Shown here: positions 54,463 to 62,020 of the stretch, in pieces
How positions within the stretch are numbered: the stretch's first letter is position 1
Layout of the letters: each line of letters starts with the position of its first letter
NCBI RefSeq assembly: GCF_040689105.1
Contig: NZ_JBFBVU010000004.1
Location: 62,001-126,000, forward strand
Direction of reading: 5' to 3'
DNA: 64,000 bases
Source of the DNA: Meridianimarinicoccus marinus
Lineage (GTDB): Bacteria > Pseudomonadota > Alphaproteobacteria > Rhodobacterales > Rhodobacteraceae
The notes under the pieces: generated by a model
Seen by the model: the letters and a program-made list of their open reading frames with translations, nothing else
What the model was told of the DNA's origin: nothing
Databases searched by the model: none
Program-made: the position numbers and the translations under genes

Positions 54463-55413
54463 ATGTCTCAAGTTCTGCGCGGCACCTTCATCGGTCTCTG
54501 CCTGCCTTTCGCCCTCCCGCTGCCGGTTCTGGCGGTGCTGTTCCAGTTCATGCCGAACGGCGACCCCTTGGGCAGCTTTGCCCGGATCCTTGAACATATG
54601 GCGCCGCAGATCCTGGCGGTGTGCCTTGTTCCGGCACTGCTGCTGTGGCTCTTGCGGGCGCGTGTCCTGAGCCTGCTCAGTCTTGCGCTGATCCTTGGCG
54701 GCGGCGGCCTGCTGGCGACGCAACACATCCAGACCTCGACGCCGCTGCACGCCGAACTTGAGCCGGATTTCTCGGTGGTCTGGTTCAACGCCCTGTTCGA
54801 CAACCCGGTCCCGCCCGAGGCCATTGCGGACGAATTGCGCGCCACCCTGCCCGATGTGGCCGTTCTGGCCGAGGCCACGCAACTGGAGGACATGATCGCC
54901 GACCTGTCGGATGTCTTCCCCTATCGTCTGGGCTGTCTGGAGGTCTGCGAGGTGGTGATCCTGTCGCGCCATCCCTTCCTTGTGCGGGCGGTGCGCAATC
55001 CCGGTCCGGTGTGGCGCGAACGGATGCTGGTCGTGGACGTGCTGCCGCCCGGTCAGGACGGGCCCGTCAAGGTCGTGGCACTGCACATGGTCAAGCCGTG
55101 GTATTTCGGGATTACCGAGTTGGAGACCCAGTTGGTGACCGCCCGCCTGCGCCGCTATACCGGGCCGACCGTGGTGGTGGGCGATTTCAACGCCGCGCCG
55201 TGGAGCGAGCGGATGCGGTTCATCCGAAAGCGCAGCGGGCTGGAAGGCATCCGCTGGCCGATGGCGACCTGGCCGGCGGCGGCGGGATGGGCCGGGGTGC
55301 CGATCGATCACGTGCTGGTCAAGAACGGCCCGCAGGTGGTGGCGGTGACGCCCTGGGGCGCGGCACTGGGGTCGGACCATCGCGGGCTTCTGGTGGACAT
55401 CGCCCTGCCCTGA
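54463..55413 (+). CDS. Endonuclease/exonuclease/phosphatase family protein, membrane-anchored
   Basis: A 316-residue protein with three N-terminal hydrophobic segments (about residues 5-85) and a C-terminal EEP domain. The EEP signatures VVGDFNAAPWS and GSDHRGLLVDI give the Mg2+ site and catalytic His. The N-terminal part places the domain in or just outside the membrane. The substrate (nucleic acid, phospholipid or inositol phosphate) is unknown. ATG 54463 is preferred to the TTG three codons before. Followed at 55414 by about 230 nt without a gene. Confidence 0.82.
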   Translation: MSQVLRGTFIGLCLPFALPLPVLAVLFQFMPNGDPLGSFARILEHMAPQILAVCLVPALLLWLLRARVLSLLSLALILGGGGLLATQHIQTSTPLHAELEPDFSVVWFNALFDNPVPPEAIADELRATLPDVAVLAEATQLEDMIADLSDVFPYRLGCLEVCEVVILSRHPFLVRAVRNPGPVWRERMLVVDVLPPGQDGPVKVVALHMVKPWYFGITELETQLVTARLRRYTGPTVVVGDFNAAPWSERMRFIRKRSGLEGIRWPMATWPAAAGWAGVPIDHVLVKNGPQVVAVTPWGAALGSDHRGLLVDIALP

Positions 55414-55602
55414 CGCGGCCTGTCACGCCTATCCCAAAGGATAGCGCCCCTGTCCGGTTGCCGATCGACCTATGCCAAGGGGCACGGGCAGAATGGCTGC
55501 GGGATGCCCATCTATCTGGTGTATCGCCAAGGCCAGTTCCCGGCCGGAAACGACGCCTCGCGCCGGTCTCCTGACCTCTCCCTCCTCCCCCGGCGCGGGA
55601 TC

Positions 55603-55634
55603 GAAAGACCCCCGCTCCCTCCCGGGGGTCTTTC
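55603..55634. terminator. Terminator between convergent EEP gene and hemF
   Basis: GAAAGACCCCCG/CGGGGGTCTTTC (12 bp, loop CTCCCTCC) starts 8 nt past the hemF stop on the minus strand. T runs are short in both directions. Confidence 0.75.
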
Positions 55635-55642
55635 CATTTCTG

Positions 55643-56533
55643 TCAGACCCATTTGGCCAGCGGCGGCAGGCTCATCAGCACGGCGTTGGCATCATGGCCG
55701 GTGGCCAGCCCGAACTTGGTGCCCCGGTCGTAGACCAGGTTGTATTCCGCATATAGCCCGCGATGGATCAGCTGCGCATCCTTGTCGGCCTCGCACCAGC
55801 CGGTGTTCAGGCGGGCGCGGGTCACCGGCAGGAAGGCCGGCAGGAAAGCGCGGCCCACGTCGCGGGTGAAGGCGAAATCCGCGTCCCAGTCGCCGGTGTT
55901 CAGATCGTCGAAGAAGATGCCGCCCACGCCGCGCGCCCGGCCCCGATGCGGGACGAAGAAATACTCGTCCGCCCAGGCCTTGAAGCGCGGATAATAGTCC
56001 GGATCATGCGCGGCACAGGCGCCTTCCAGCACCTTGTGGAACGCCGCCGTGTCTTCCCCGTACTCGATGCAGGGGTTCAGATCGGCACCGCCGCCGAACC
56101 ACCATGCGTTCGGGGTCCAGAACATGCGGGTGTTCATGTGCACCGCCGGGGTATGCGGGTTCTGCATGTGGGCTACAAGACTGATCCCCGACGCCCAGAA
56201 CCGCGGATCGGCCTCGATCCCCGGCACTCCGCGCGCTGCCATCGACGCCTGCGCCTGCTCGCCCAATGTGCCATGGACGGTAGAGACATTGACGCCGACC
56301 TTCTCGAACACCCGCCCACCGCGCATCACCGACATCAGCCCGCCGCCAGCATCGGCGCCATCGTCACCGGCGCGGGTGGTGGTCGTGACCTCGAACCGAC
56401 CGGCGGGAAGATCGGCGGTCGGCCCTTGCAGCGGGCTGTCCTCCAGCCCCTCGAAGGCGGTGACGATCTGGTCGCGCAACTCGCGGAACCAGGCGCTGGC
56501 GCGGGCTTTCCGGGCATCGAAACTGTCGGTCAT
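55643..56533 (-). CDS. hemF: Oxygen-dependent coproporphyrinogen III oxidase
   Basis: HemF oxidatively decarboxylates coproporphyrinogen III to protoporphyrinogen IX using O2, in heme synthesis. The 296-residue protein is full length with the family motifs PHTPAVHMNTRMFW, GGGADLNPC, KAWADEYFFVPHRG and GGIFFDDLN. The ATG has GGAGA upstream. Oxygen dependence fits aerobic respiration by bc1 and cbb3. Single-gene unit. Confidence 0.97.
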   Translation of the reverse strand: MTDSFDARKARASAWFRELRDQIVTAFEGLEDSPLQGPTADLPAGRFEVTTTTRAGDDGADAGGGLMSVMRGGRVFEKVGVNVSTVHGTLGEQAQASMAARGVPGIEADPRFWASGISLVAHMQNPHTPAVHMNTRMFWTPNAWWFGGGADLNPCIEYGEDTAAFHKVLEGACAAHDPDYYPRFKAWADEYFFVPHRGRARGVGGIFFDDLNTGDWDADFAFTRDVGRAFLPAFLPVTRARLNTGWCEADKDAQLIHRGLYAEYNLVYDRGTKFGLATGHDANAVLMSLPPLAKWV

Positions 56534-56652
56534 GGCGGTCTCCTTCTCTGGACCAATGCCCTAGCAAGTCCCGGCGCGGTTCACCATTCCCTCGAAGCCG
56601 TGAATTGCCATGTGTCGCACGGGCCTGCTATCGATGGGCGGATGAGGCGCCC

Positions 56653-57027
56653 ATGCGATTTGTGATGATCCCGGTTCTTTTGTTTCTGGCGGCCTGTGGC
56701 ACGCCCGAGCAGCGCTGCGTGCGCCAATACACCGGCGAGGTTGCCACGGTGGAACGCCTGATTCAGGAAACCGAGTTGAACCTGACGCGCGGCTATACTT
56801 ACGTGCTGGAACCGTCGCCGTTCAACTTCTACTGGGGCGGTTGCACCGGGGGCTGGGATGGCTTCAATTTCTGCGGCTACAACCAGCCGCAGTATCGCCG
56901 CAAGGCGGTAGCCATCGACCCGGCGTCCGAGCAACGGAAACTGCAGGATCTGCAACAGAAGCTTGCGCAACTGAAATCACAGGCCCGACCGGTGCTGGAA
57001 GCCTGCGGTGTAACCGTCGTCGACTGA
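56653..57027 (+). CDS. Small lipoprotein of unknown function
   Basis: A 124-residue protein. The ATG at 56653 (MRFVMIPVLLFLAAC) starts a lipoprotein signal with lipobox LAAC, so Cys15 becomes the lipidated residue. The middle is Trp/Tyr/Gly/Cys-rich (FNFYWGGCTGGWDGFNFCGY), with three or more cysteines that could pair. The C-terminal third is helical and coiled-coil-like (EQRKLQDLQQKLAQLKSQ). I do not recognise a family. It is convergent with the SDR gene, two bases from its end. Confidence 0.8.
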   Translation: MRFVMIPVLLFLAACGTPEQRCVRQYTGEVATVERLIQETELNLTRGYTYVLEPSPFNFYWGGCTGGWDGFNFCGYNQPQYRRKAVAIDPASEQRKLQDLQQKLAQLKSQARPVLEACGVTVVD

Positions 57028-57029
57028 GG

Positions 57030-57845
57030 TCAGTGCGCGGGCGCCGTCACCGGATCAACCAGGGTGCGGCCGCCGTCCACGGTCAGGATCTGCCCGGTCA
57101 TGAAGCCCGAGCCTTCGCTGGCTAGGAATTGCACGGTCTCGGCCACTTCCGACGGGTTGGCGATGCGCGACAGCGGCGTGTGATCGACGATCTCGCTGCG
57201 GTAATCGACATTGTCGCGCAGCGTGTGCTTCAGGCTGGACGACATCACCGAGCCGAACGCCACCGAATTAACCCGGATCCGGTGCGGTGCCAGTGCCACC
57301 GCGTGTGAGCGCGTCAATTGATCCAGCGCCGCCGTCGACACCGAGAACGCCAGAAGCTGCGGATGGGTCCGCCGCGCCGCAATGGATGACAGGTTGATGA
57401 TCGACCCCACGGGCCGGTCGTCGTCGATGCCCTCGTTGGCCTCGGCCTGCGCGATCATCCGCTTGGCCGCGATCTGGGTCAGGCGCAGGCTGGTCATCAG
57501 GTTCTGCTGCAATTGCTGCTCGACCACGTCATCCAGATCCAGAATGTCGGCATCGGTGGCGTGCACCTGCCGAGAGGCATTCACAAGGATGTCGAGCCGG
57601 TCGAAACTGTCCAGCGTCGCCGACATCAGGTTGTTCAGCGTCAGCCGCTCGCGCAGATCTCCGGCGAAATAGGCGATCTTCTCATTGTCCGCCTCGTCGG
57701 ACAATTCTTCCTTCAGGCGGGTTTCGTCTATGTCCGCGAACATCACATTGGCCCCGGCGCGGGACAGGTGGCGCGCAATAGCAAAGCCGATGCCATGGGC
57801 GGCACCGGTGACGATGGCAGTCTTGCCTTCGACGGAAAAACTCAT
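57030..57845 (-). CDS. SDR-family protein lacking the catalytic Tyr and Lys
   Basis: A 271-residue Rossmann-fold short-chain dehydrogenase/reductase relative. The cofactor motif TGAAHGIG (residues 13-20) and Ser154-type NLSS are present. At the catalytic YxxxK position the sequence reads AFSVSTAALDQL, that is Phe167 and Thr171 in place of Tyr and Lys, and the usual NNAG is NASR (89-92). The fold and the C-terminal GFMTGQILTVDGGR end are intact, with no frameshift, so it looks like a maintained non-catalytic SDR. It overlaps rsmC by 4 nt (ATGA). Last gene of clpS-rsmC-SDR. Confidence 0.9.
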   Translation of the reverse strand: MSFSVEGKTAIVTGAAHGIGFAIARHLSRAGANVMFADIDETRLKEELSDEADNEKIAYFAGDLRERLTLNNLMSATLDSFDRLDILVNASRQVHATDADILDLDDVVEQQLQQNLMTSLRLTQIAAKRMIAQAEANEGIDDDRPVGSIINLSSIAARRTHPQLLAFSVSTAALDQLTRSHAVALAPHRIRVNSVAFGSVMSSSLKHTLRDNVDYRSEIVDHTPLSRIANPSEVAETVQFLASEGSGFMTGQILTVDGGRTLVDPVTAPAH

Positions 57846-58852
57846 GATCGGCCTTTCTTGCCTGTCCGCCGCGGTTTCTCGGCGCGCAGCAGCTTGAAGG
57901 AACGGGTTCCTTCCAACACATGGACCGCGGAAAACCGCAGATCCAGTTCCGCTTCATAGGGCAAATGCCGGTTCGCAACCAGCCACAGCTTGCCATGGGG
58001 CGCAAGGGCACGGGCGGCCGCCGCGATGAACGCCCGGCCCAGTCCCGGATCGCCGCTGCGTCCAGTGTGGAACGGCGGGTTCATCACCACGGCATCCAGC
58101 GGTGCCTCGGGCTGCCAAGCGGTGGCATCAGCCCAATGGAACGAGGCACGCGGGTCGGTGATGTTCTGACGGGCCGCGCTGAGTGCGATATGGTCGGCCT
58201 CGACCAGATCCAGATGGGTGACCGCGTCGTGTTGCAGGATCTGGCGGGCCAGATAGCCCCATCCCGCCCCAAGATCGCCTACGCGGCCCTTCAGCACCGG
58301 CAGCGCCTGCGCCAGCAGTTCCGACGCCGGATCGATGCCATCGGCCGAAAACACCCCCGGTCCGGTCACGAAATCACCCGCGCGCAGATCCGGGGCGCGC
58401 CAGTCGTCGAAACGGTCGGCGCCAACCCGGCCCCAGAACAGACGGCCATGCGCCTTGGTAAAACTGTCGGAACTGTCCAGACGGCTCCGGCAGGCCTTGA
58501 ACAGCGAATCCACCCCGTCGGTCTTGGCGCCATCCACCAGCAGCCATCCGCCTGTGGGCAGGCTGGCCGCGGCCTCGGCGATCCACATCTGGGCGCGGGC
58601 GCGGGCGCGCGGCAGGGTGACGATAGCCAGATCCGCTGCCTGCCCCATGGGCAGCACCGGATGCGTGGTAATCCCGGCCTCGGCCAGATGGCCCGCCACC
58701 GGTTGCAGCGGCTGAATTGCGGTCACGGTCCCAAACGCCAGATCCTGCGCCGCCTCGGGCGCAGGCATGCCGAACCAGACCACGCGTGCGGTGTCGGCCC
58801 ATTCGGGCAGCAGACCCTGCGTCAGGGCCAGCGAGAGGCGGCTGTCAGACAT
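57842..58852 (-). CDS. rsmC: 16S rRNA m2G1207 methyltransferase-like protein (RsmC)
   Basis: A 336-residue class I SAM methyltransferase made of two Rossmann domains. The first is degenerate (residues ~1-165) and the second catalytic (LKGRVGDLGAGWGYLARQIL as SAM motif, NPPFHTGR as the NPPF active-site motif). This two-domain layout and NPPF match RsmC/RlmG-type RNA guanine N2-methyltransferases; RlmG is the alternative. Located between clpS (18 nt) and the SDR gene (4-nt overlap). Confidence 0.88.
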   Translation of the reverse strand: MSDSRLSLALTQGLLPEWADTARVVWFGMPAPEAAQDLAFGTVTAIQPLQPVAGHLAEAGITTHPVLPMGQAADLAIVTLPRARARAQMWIAEAAASLPTGGWLLVDGAKTDGVDSLFKACRSRLDSSDSFTKAHGRLFWGRVGADRFDDWRAPDLRAGDFVTGPGVFSADGIDPASELLAQALPVLKGRVGDLGAGWGYLARQILQHDAVTHLDLVEADHIALSAARQNITDPRASFHWADATAWQPEAPLDAVVMNPPFHTGRSGDPGLGRAFIAAAARALAPHGKLWLVANRHLPYEAELDLRFSAVHVLEGTRSFKLLRAEKPRRTGKKGRS

Positions 58853-58870
58853 GGGGACCCGGCGCGCCGG

Positions 58871-59239
58871 TCATTCCCGTTCCATGGTGCATTGCAGCGG
58901 ATGCTGGTGGCGGCGCGCGAAATCCATCACCTGCCCGACCTTGGTCTCGGCGATCTCGAAAGAAAACACGCCGACCACGGCCAGGCCCTTCTTGTGCACC
59001 GTCAGCATCAGTTCGAAGGCCTGACTGTGGGTCATGCCGAAAAATCGCTCAAGCACATGGACGACGAACTCCATCGGGGTGTAGTCGTCGTTCAGGATCA
59101 GCACCTTGTAAAGCGGCGGCCGTTTCGTCCGGTTCCGGGTCTGGGTGATGATCCCGGTGTCCCCGTCGGTCCCGTCGTCGTCATCGGCTGAAAGGATCAA
59201 CGGATAATCTTGCAATTCGAGACTCCAGCGGTTTCTCAT
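58871..59239 (-). CDS. clpS: ATP-dependent Clp protease adaptor ClpS
   Basis: ClpS delivers N-degron substrates to ClpAP. The 122-residue product has the core PPLYKVLILNDDYTPMEFVVHVL (with Asn50-Asp51-Asp52 for N-terminal residue recognition) and KKGLAVVGVFSFEIAETKVGQV. The start is uncertain. ATG 59239 has no clear ribosome-binding site; a TTG at 59215 has GGAG upstream and would remove eight residues. An acidic ADDDDGTDGD segment follows. ClpA is at 37-39.5 kb. Confidence 0.95.
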   Translation of the reverse strand: MRNRWSLELQDYPLILSADDDDGTDGDTGIITQTRNRTKRPPLYKVLILNDDYTPMEFVVHVLERFFGMTHSQAFELMLTVHKKGLAVVGVFSFEIAETKVGQVMDFARRHQHPLQCTMERE

Positions 59240-59347
59240 CGAGCGCGTGCGGTCACCATATAATCGCGGTTGGGTCCCTGAAAAGGGGGCGCCGCGGGGC
59301 GGTCGGTCTAGGTGACACCGAAACGGCGGCGAGACAAGGGGCTGAAG

Positions 59348-60061
59348 ATGCAAAAACTGACGGCGATCGGCTTTGATGCCGACGATACGCTTTGGCAGAA
59401 CGAACAGTTCTTCCGCCTGACCGAAGAGCGATTCGCCGATCTTCTGCGCGACCACGCCGGCCCCGACCATCTGGCCGAGCGCCTGCTGGAGGCCGAGCGG
59501 CGCAACCTTGGCCACTATGGTTTCGGCATCAAGGCCTTCATGCTGTCGATGATCGAAACCGCCATCGATGTGACCGACGGCAAGGTCCCCGCCTCGATCA
59601 TCCGCGAGATCATCGACGCCGGACAGGAGATGCTGGCCCATCCGATCGAACTTCTGCCCCATGCCCGCGAGGCGGTGGAACTGGCCGCGATCTCGTATCG
59701 GGTGATCCTGATCACCAAGGGCGATCTGCTGGATCAGGAGCGCAAGCTGGCGCAATCGGGGCTGGGCGACATGTTCGACGGGGTCGAGATTGTCTCGGAC
59801 AAGAAGCCCCAGACCTATGTCGACATCTTCACACGTCACGGCAGCGGCCCCGAATCGGCGATGATGGTCGGCAATTCGATGAAATCCGACGTGCGTCCGG
59901 CCATCGATGCCGGCGGCTGGGGCGTGTTCGTGCCCCACGGCATGACCTGGGCGCTGGAACATGCGGATGCGCCCGAAGGCCATCCGCGCTTCCACGAATT
60001 GGCCGATCTGGGGGAGTTTGCAGCCCTTCTGCAACAGTTCCAGGGAAAATCTAGCGCCTGA
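59348..60061 (+). CDS. HAD-family hydrolase
   Basis: A 237-residue cytosolic haloacid-dehalogenase-type phosphatase. Motif I is GFDADDTLW (Asp10 nucleophile, Asp12 acid), motif III/IV is in SDKKPQTYVDIF and MMVGNSMKSDVRPA. A helical cap lies between (about residues 20-90). ATG 59348 follows AAGGGG; a GTG 12 codons earlier lacks a ribosome-binding site. The substrate is unknown; related proteins act on phosphoglycolate, nucleotides or sugar phosphates. Divergent from clpS. Confidence 0.9.
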   Translation: MQKLTAIGFDADDTLWQNEQFFRLTEERFADLLRDHAGPDHLAERLLEAERRNLGHYGFGIKAFMLSMIETAIDVTDGKVPASIIREIIDAGQEMLAHPIELLPHAREAVELAAISYRVILITKGDLLDQERKLAQSGLGDMFDGVEIVSDKKPQTYVDIFTRHGSGPESAMMVGNSMKSDVRPAIDAGGWGVFVPHGMTWALEHADAPEGHPRFHELADLGEFAALLQQFQGKSSA

Positions 60062-60221
60062 AGGCACGGACGCCGCCACATCTGCCCTTGCGGCACCCCT
60101 GCCGCTTTTGGGGTACAAAACCCTGCCGCATCAAAAATTTCCGTGCTAGTCTTAACCTGCAGGCAACCAAGCTAGCCGAAAAATCGGCAGCGGGCAGAGA
60201 AACAAAAAGGCAGGTGACGTC

Positions 60222-61790
60222 ATGCAGCGTCTGAAGACTCTCGCCCTCGCGGGCGTGACCCTTCTATGCATCCTCTCGACTTCGGGACAGCTTTCGGCCG
60301 CACCCTATGCGGCGATGGTGATTGATGCCCGATCCGGCAAGGTGCTTCATTCCCGTAACGCCGACACGCGACTTCATCCCGCGTCGCTGACCAAGATGAT
60401 GACCTTGTACGTCGTCTTCGATGCGGTCCGGCGGGGCGAGATTTCCCTCGATACGCAGGTGCGCGTGTCCAAGAACGCGGCGGCCGAGCCGCCCTCGAAA
60501 CTTTACCTGAAGGCCGGACAGCGGATTCAATTGCGCTATCTCATTCGCGCCTCGGCGGTGAAATCGGCCAATGATGCAGCCACCGCCATGGCCGAGGCGA
60601 TCTCGGGCAGCGAAGCCGCCTTCGCGGATCGCATGACGCGGACCGCCCGGGCGCTGGGAATGAAAGACACCACCTTCAAGAACGCCCACGGGCTGACCCA
60701 ATCGGGTCATCTGTCCACCGCGCGGGACATGACCACGCTGGGCCGGGCGCTGTTCTATCACTTCCCGGATTACTACAACCTGTTCTCGCGCCAGTCGGCG
60801 CAGGCGGCGGGCAAGACCGTCTACAACACCAACCGCAAGCTGTTGGCGGCCTATCGCGGCGCCGACGGTATCAAGACCGGCTATACCCGCGCGGCGGGCT
60901 TCAACCTCGTGGCCTCGGCACAGCGCGGCAACGAACGGATCATCGCGACAATGTTCGGCGGCAGCTCGTCAGCGGCCCGGAACAAGCGCGTGGCAGAGCT
61001 TCTCGACATGGGCTTTTCGCGCGCCCCCAACCGGGTGGCGGTGAACAAGCCGCGTCGCCCGAACCTTGGGAAATTCGCCAGCGCTTCGCCGTCACAGGCG
61101 GTGGCCGAAACCATGCTGGCCGTGGCGACCAGCATCCGTCCGTCGCAGCGTCCGCTTCCGGCCGCGCCGGTGGAAATGGCAATGGACACGCAACTTGCTG
61201 CCGCCGATGGCAGCGTGACCCGCCCGGCCGAGGGCGAAGCCGCGGTCCTGGCGGCCTCGACCGCCTCACCACCCGACGCCGCCGTGCCCAAGCCTCTGAT
61301 CGAGGATGCGGTGGCCGCGGCCGTGCTGGCTTCGGTTCCGGCAGATGCGGTTGTTCCCAAATCCGCGGCCGAAGTTGCGGTCGCGCCGGACGTGACGGAA
61401 ACCAAGGTCAGCGCCCTGGCGGCGGTGGCCAGCCCGGCCCCGCAGCCGCGTCCGGTCAAGATCACCTTCTCGACCAGCACCGCGCCTGCCGAGGCTGTTG
61501 ATCCCGCCCGTCCCGCCACCAAACCGGTCACCGTGGCCCGCCTGTCGACCTCGGGCGATCGTCACTGGGGCATCAACGTCGGCACCTACGCCAGCCGCTA
61601 TGAGGCCGAGCGCGTGTTGCTGCGCACCGCCCTGACCGAGATAGAGACTCTGGACAGCGCCCTGCGGAAGGTGGTGCGCAAGAATACCGGGTTTGAGGCC
61701 AATTTCGTCGGACTGGACGAGCGCAGCGCCGCCCTGGCCTGCCAGCGGCTCAGCGCCCGCGACCAGCGCTGCGAGCCGCTCAGCCCCTGA
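60222..61790 (+). CDS. D-alanyl-D-alanine carboxypeptidase with SPOR domain
   Basis: A 522-residue periplasmic penicillin-binding protein of the PBP5/6 class. Signal peptide 1-25 (SGQLSA). Catalytic motifs are Ser55-x-x-Lys58 (SLTK), Ser115-Ala-Asn117 (SAN) and Lys218-Thr-Gly220 (KTG). It trims the terminal D-Ala of pentapeptides. Residues ~280-440 form an Ala/Val/Pro-rich, probably disordered linker, and ~450-522 is a SPOR domain (HWGINVGTYASRYEAERVL) that binds septal peptidoglycan lacking stem peptides. The usual C-terminal amphipathic anchor of PBP5 is replaced by SPOR. RBS AGGCAGGTG. Confidence 0.92.
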   Translation: MQRLKTLALAGVTLLCILSTSGQLSAAPYAAMVIDARSGKVLHSRNADTRLHPASLTKMMTLYVVFDAVRRGEISLDTQVRVSKNAAAEPPSKLYLKAGQRIQLRYLIRASAVKSANDAATAMAEAISGSEAAFADRMTRTARALGMKDTTFKNAHGLTQSGHLSTARDMTTLGRALFYHFPDYYNLFSRQSAQAAGKTVYNTNRKLLAAYRGADGIKTGYTRAAGFNLVASAQRGNERIIATMFGGSSSAARNKRVAELLDMGFSRAPNRVAVNKPRRPNLGKFASASPSQAVAETMLAVATSIRPSQRPLPAAPVEMAMDTQLAAADGSVTRPAEGEAAVLAASTASPPDAAVPKPLIEDAVAAAVLASVPADAVVPKSAAEVAVAPDVTETKVSALAAVASPAPQPRPVKITFSTSTAPAEAVDPARPATKPVTVARLSTSGDRHWGINVGTYASRYEAERVLLRTALTEIETLDSALRKVVRKNTGFEANFVGLDERSAALACQRLSARDQRCEPLSP

Positions 61791-61818
61791 TCCGCGCCAC
61801 GCCTGCCCACAACAAAGC

Positions 61819-61843
61819 ACGCCGCCCTCCGGGGCGGCGTTTT
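61819..61843. terminator. Terminator between the carboxypeptidase gene and ccoS
   Basis: ACGCCGCCC/GGGCGGCGT (9 bp, loop TCCG) is followed by TTT on the plus strand, and an A-rich run precedes it for the minus-strand transcript. Confidence 0.75.
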
Positions 61844-61860
61844 GCGTGGTGGCCTGAAGT

Positions 61861-62019
61861 TCACCCCTTGGGCTTGTCGTCGTAGTCGTCGGTCAGAATG
61901 CGGCGGCTGTCGCCGTCGGGGTCGTCATACTGGTTGCTGCGCAGCGTCCAGAAGAACGCGGCCAGACCGACGCCGCCCAGCAGCAGCGAAGCCGGGATCA
62001 GGTAACGCAAGACATCCAT
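61861..62019 (-). CDS. ccoS: cbb3-type cytochrome oxidase assembly protein CcoS
   Basis: A 52-residue single-span membrane protein (MDVLRYLIPASLLLGGVGLAAFFWTL) with an acidic tail (NQYDDPDGDSRRILTDDYDD). It supports heme/copper assembly of the cbb3 oxidase. The ATG at 62019 follows the ccoI stop by one base. The longer upstream frame runs inside ccoI and is not used. This short size is normal for the family. Confidence 0.92.
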   Translation of the reverse strand: MDVLRYLIPASLLLGGVGLAAFFWTLRSNQYDDPDGDSRRILTDDYDDKPKG

Positions 62020-62020
62020 G

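Noticed and set aside
58871..60118. A 415-codon minus-strand frame containing ClpS with a large N-terminal extension
   Set aside because: The extension is antisense to the HAD gene and unlike any ClpS; the gene is taken from 59239 (or 59215).
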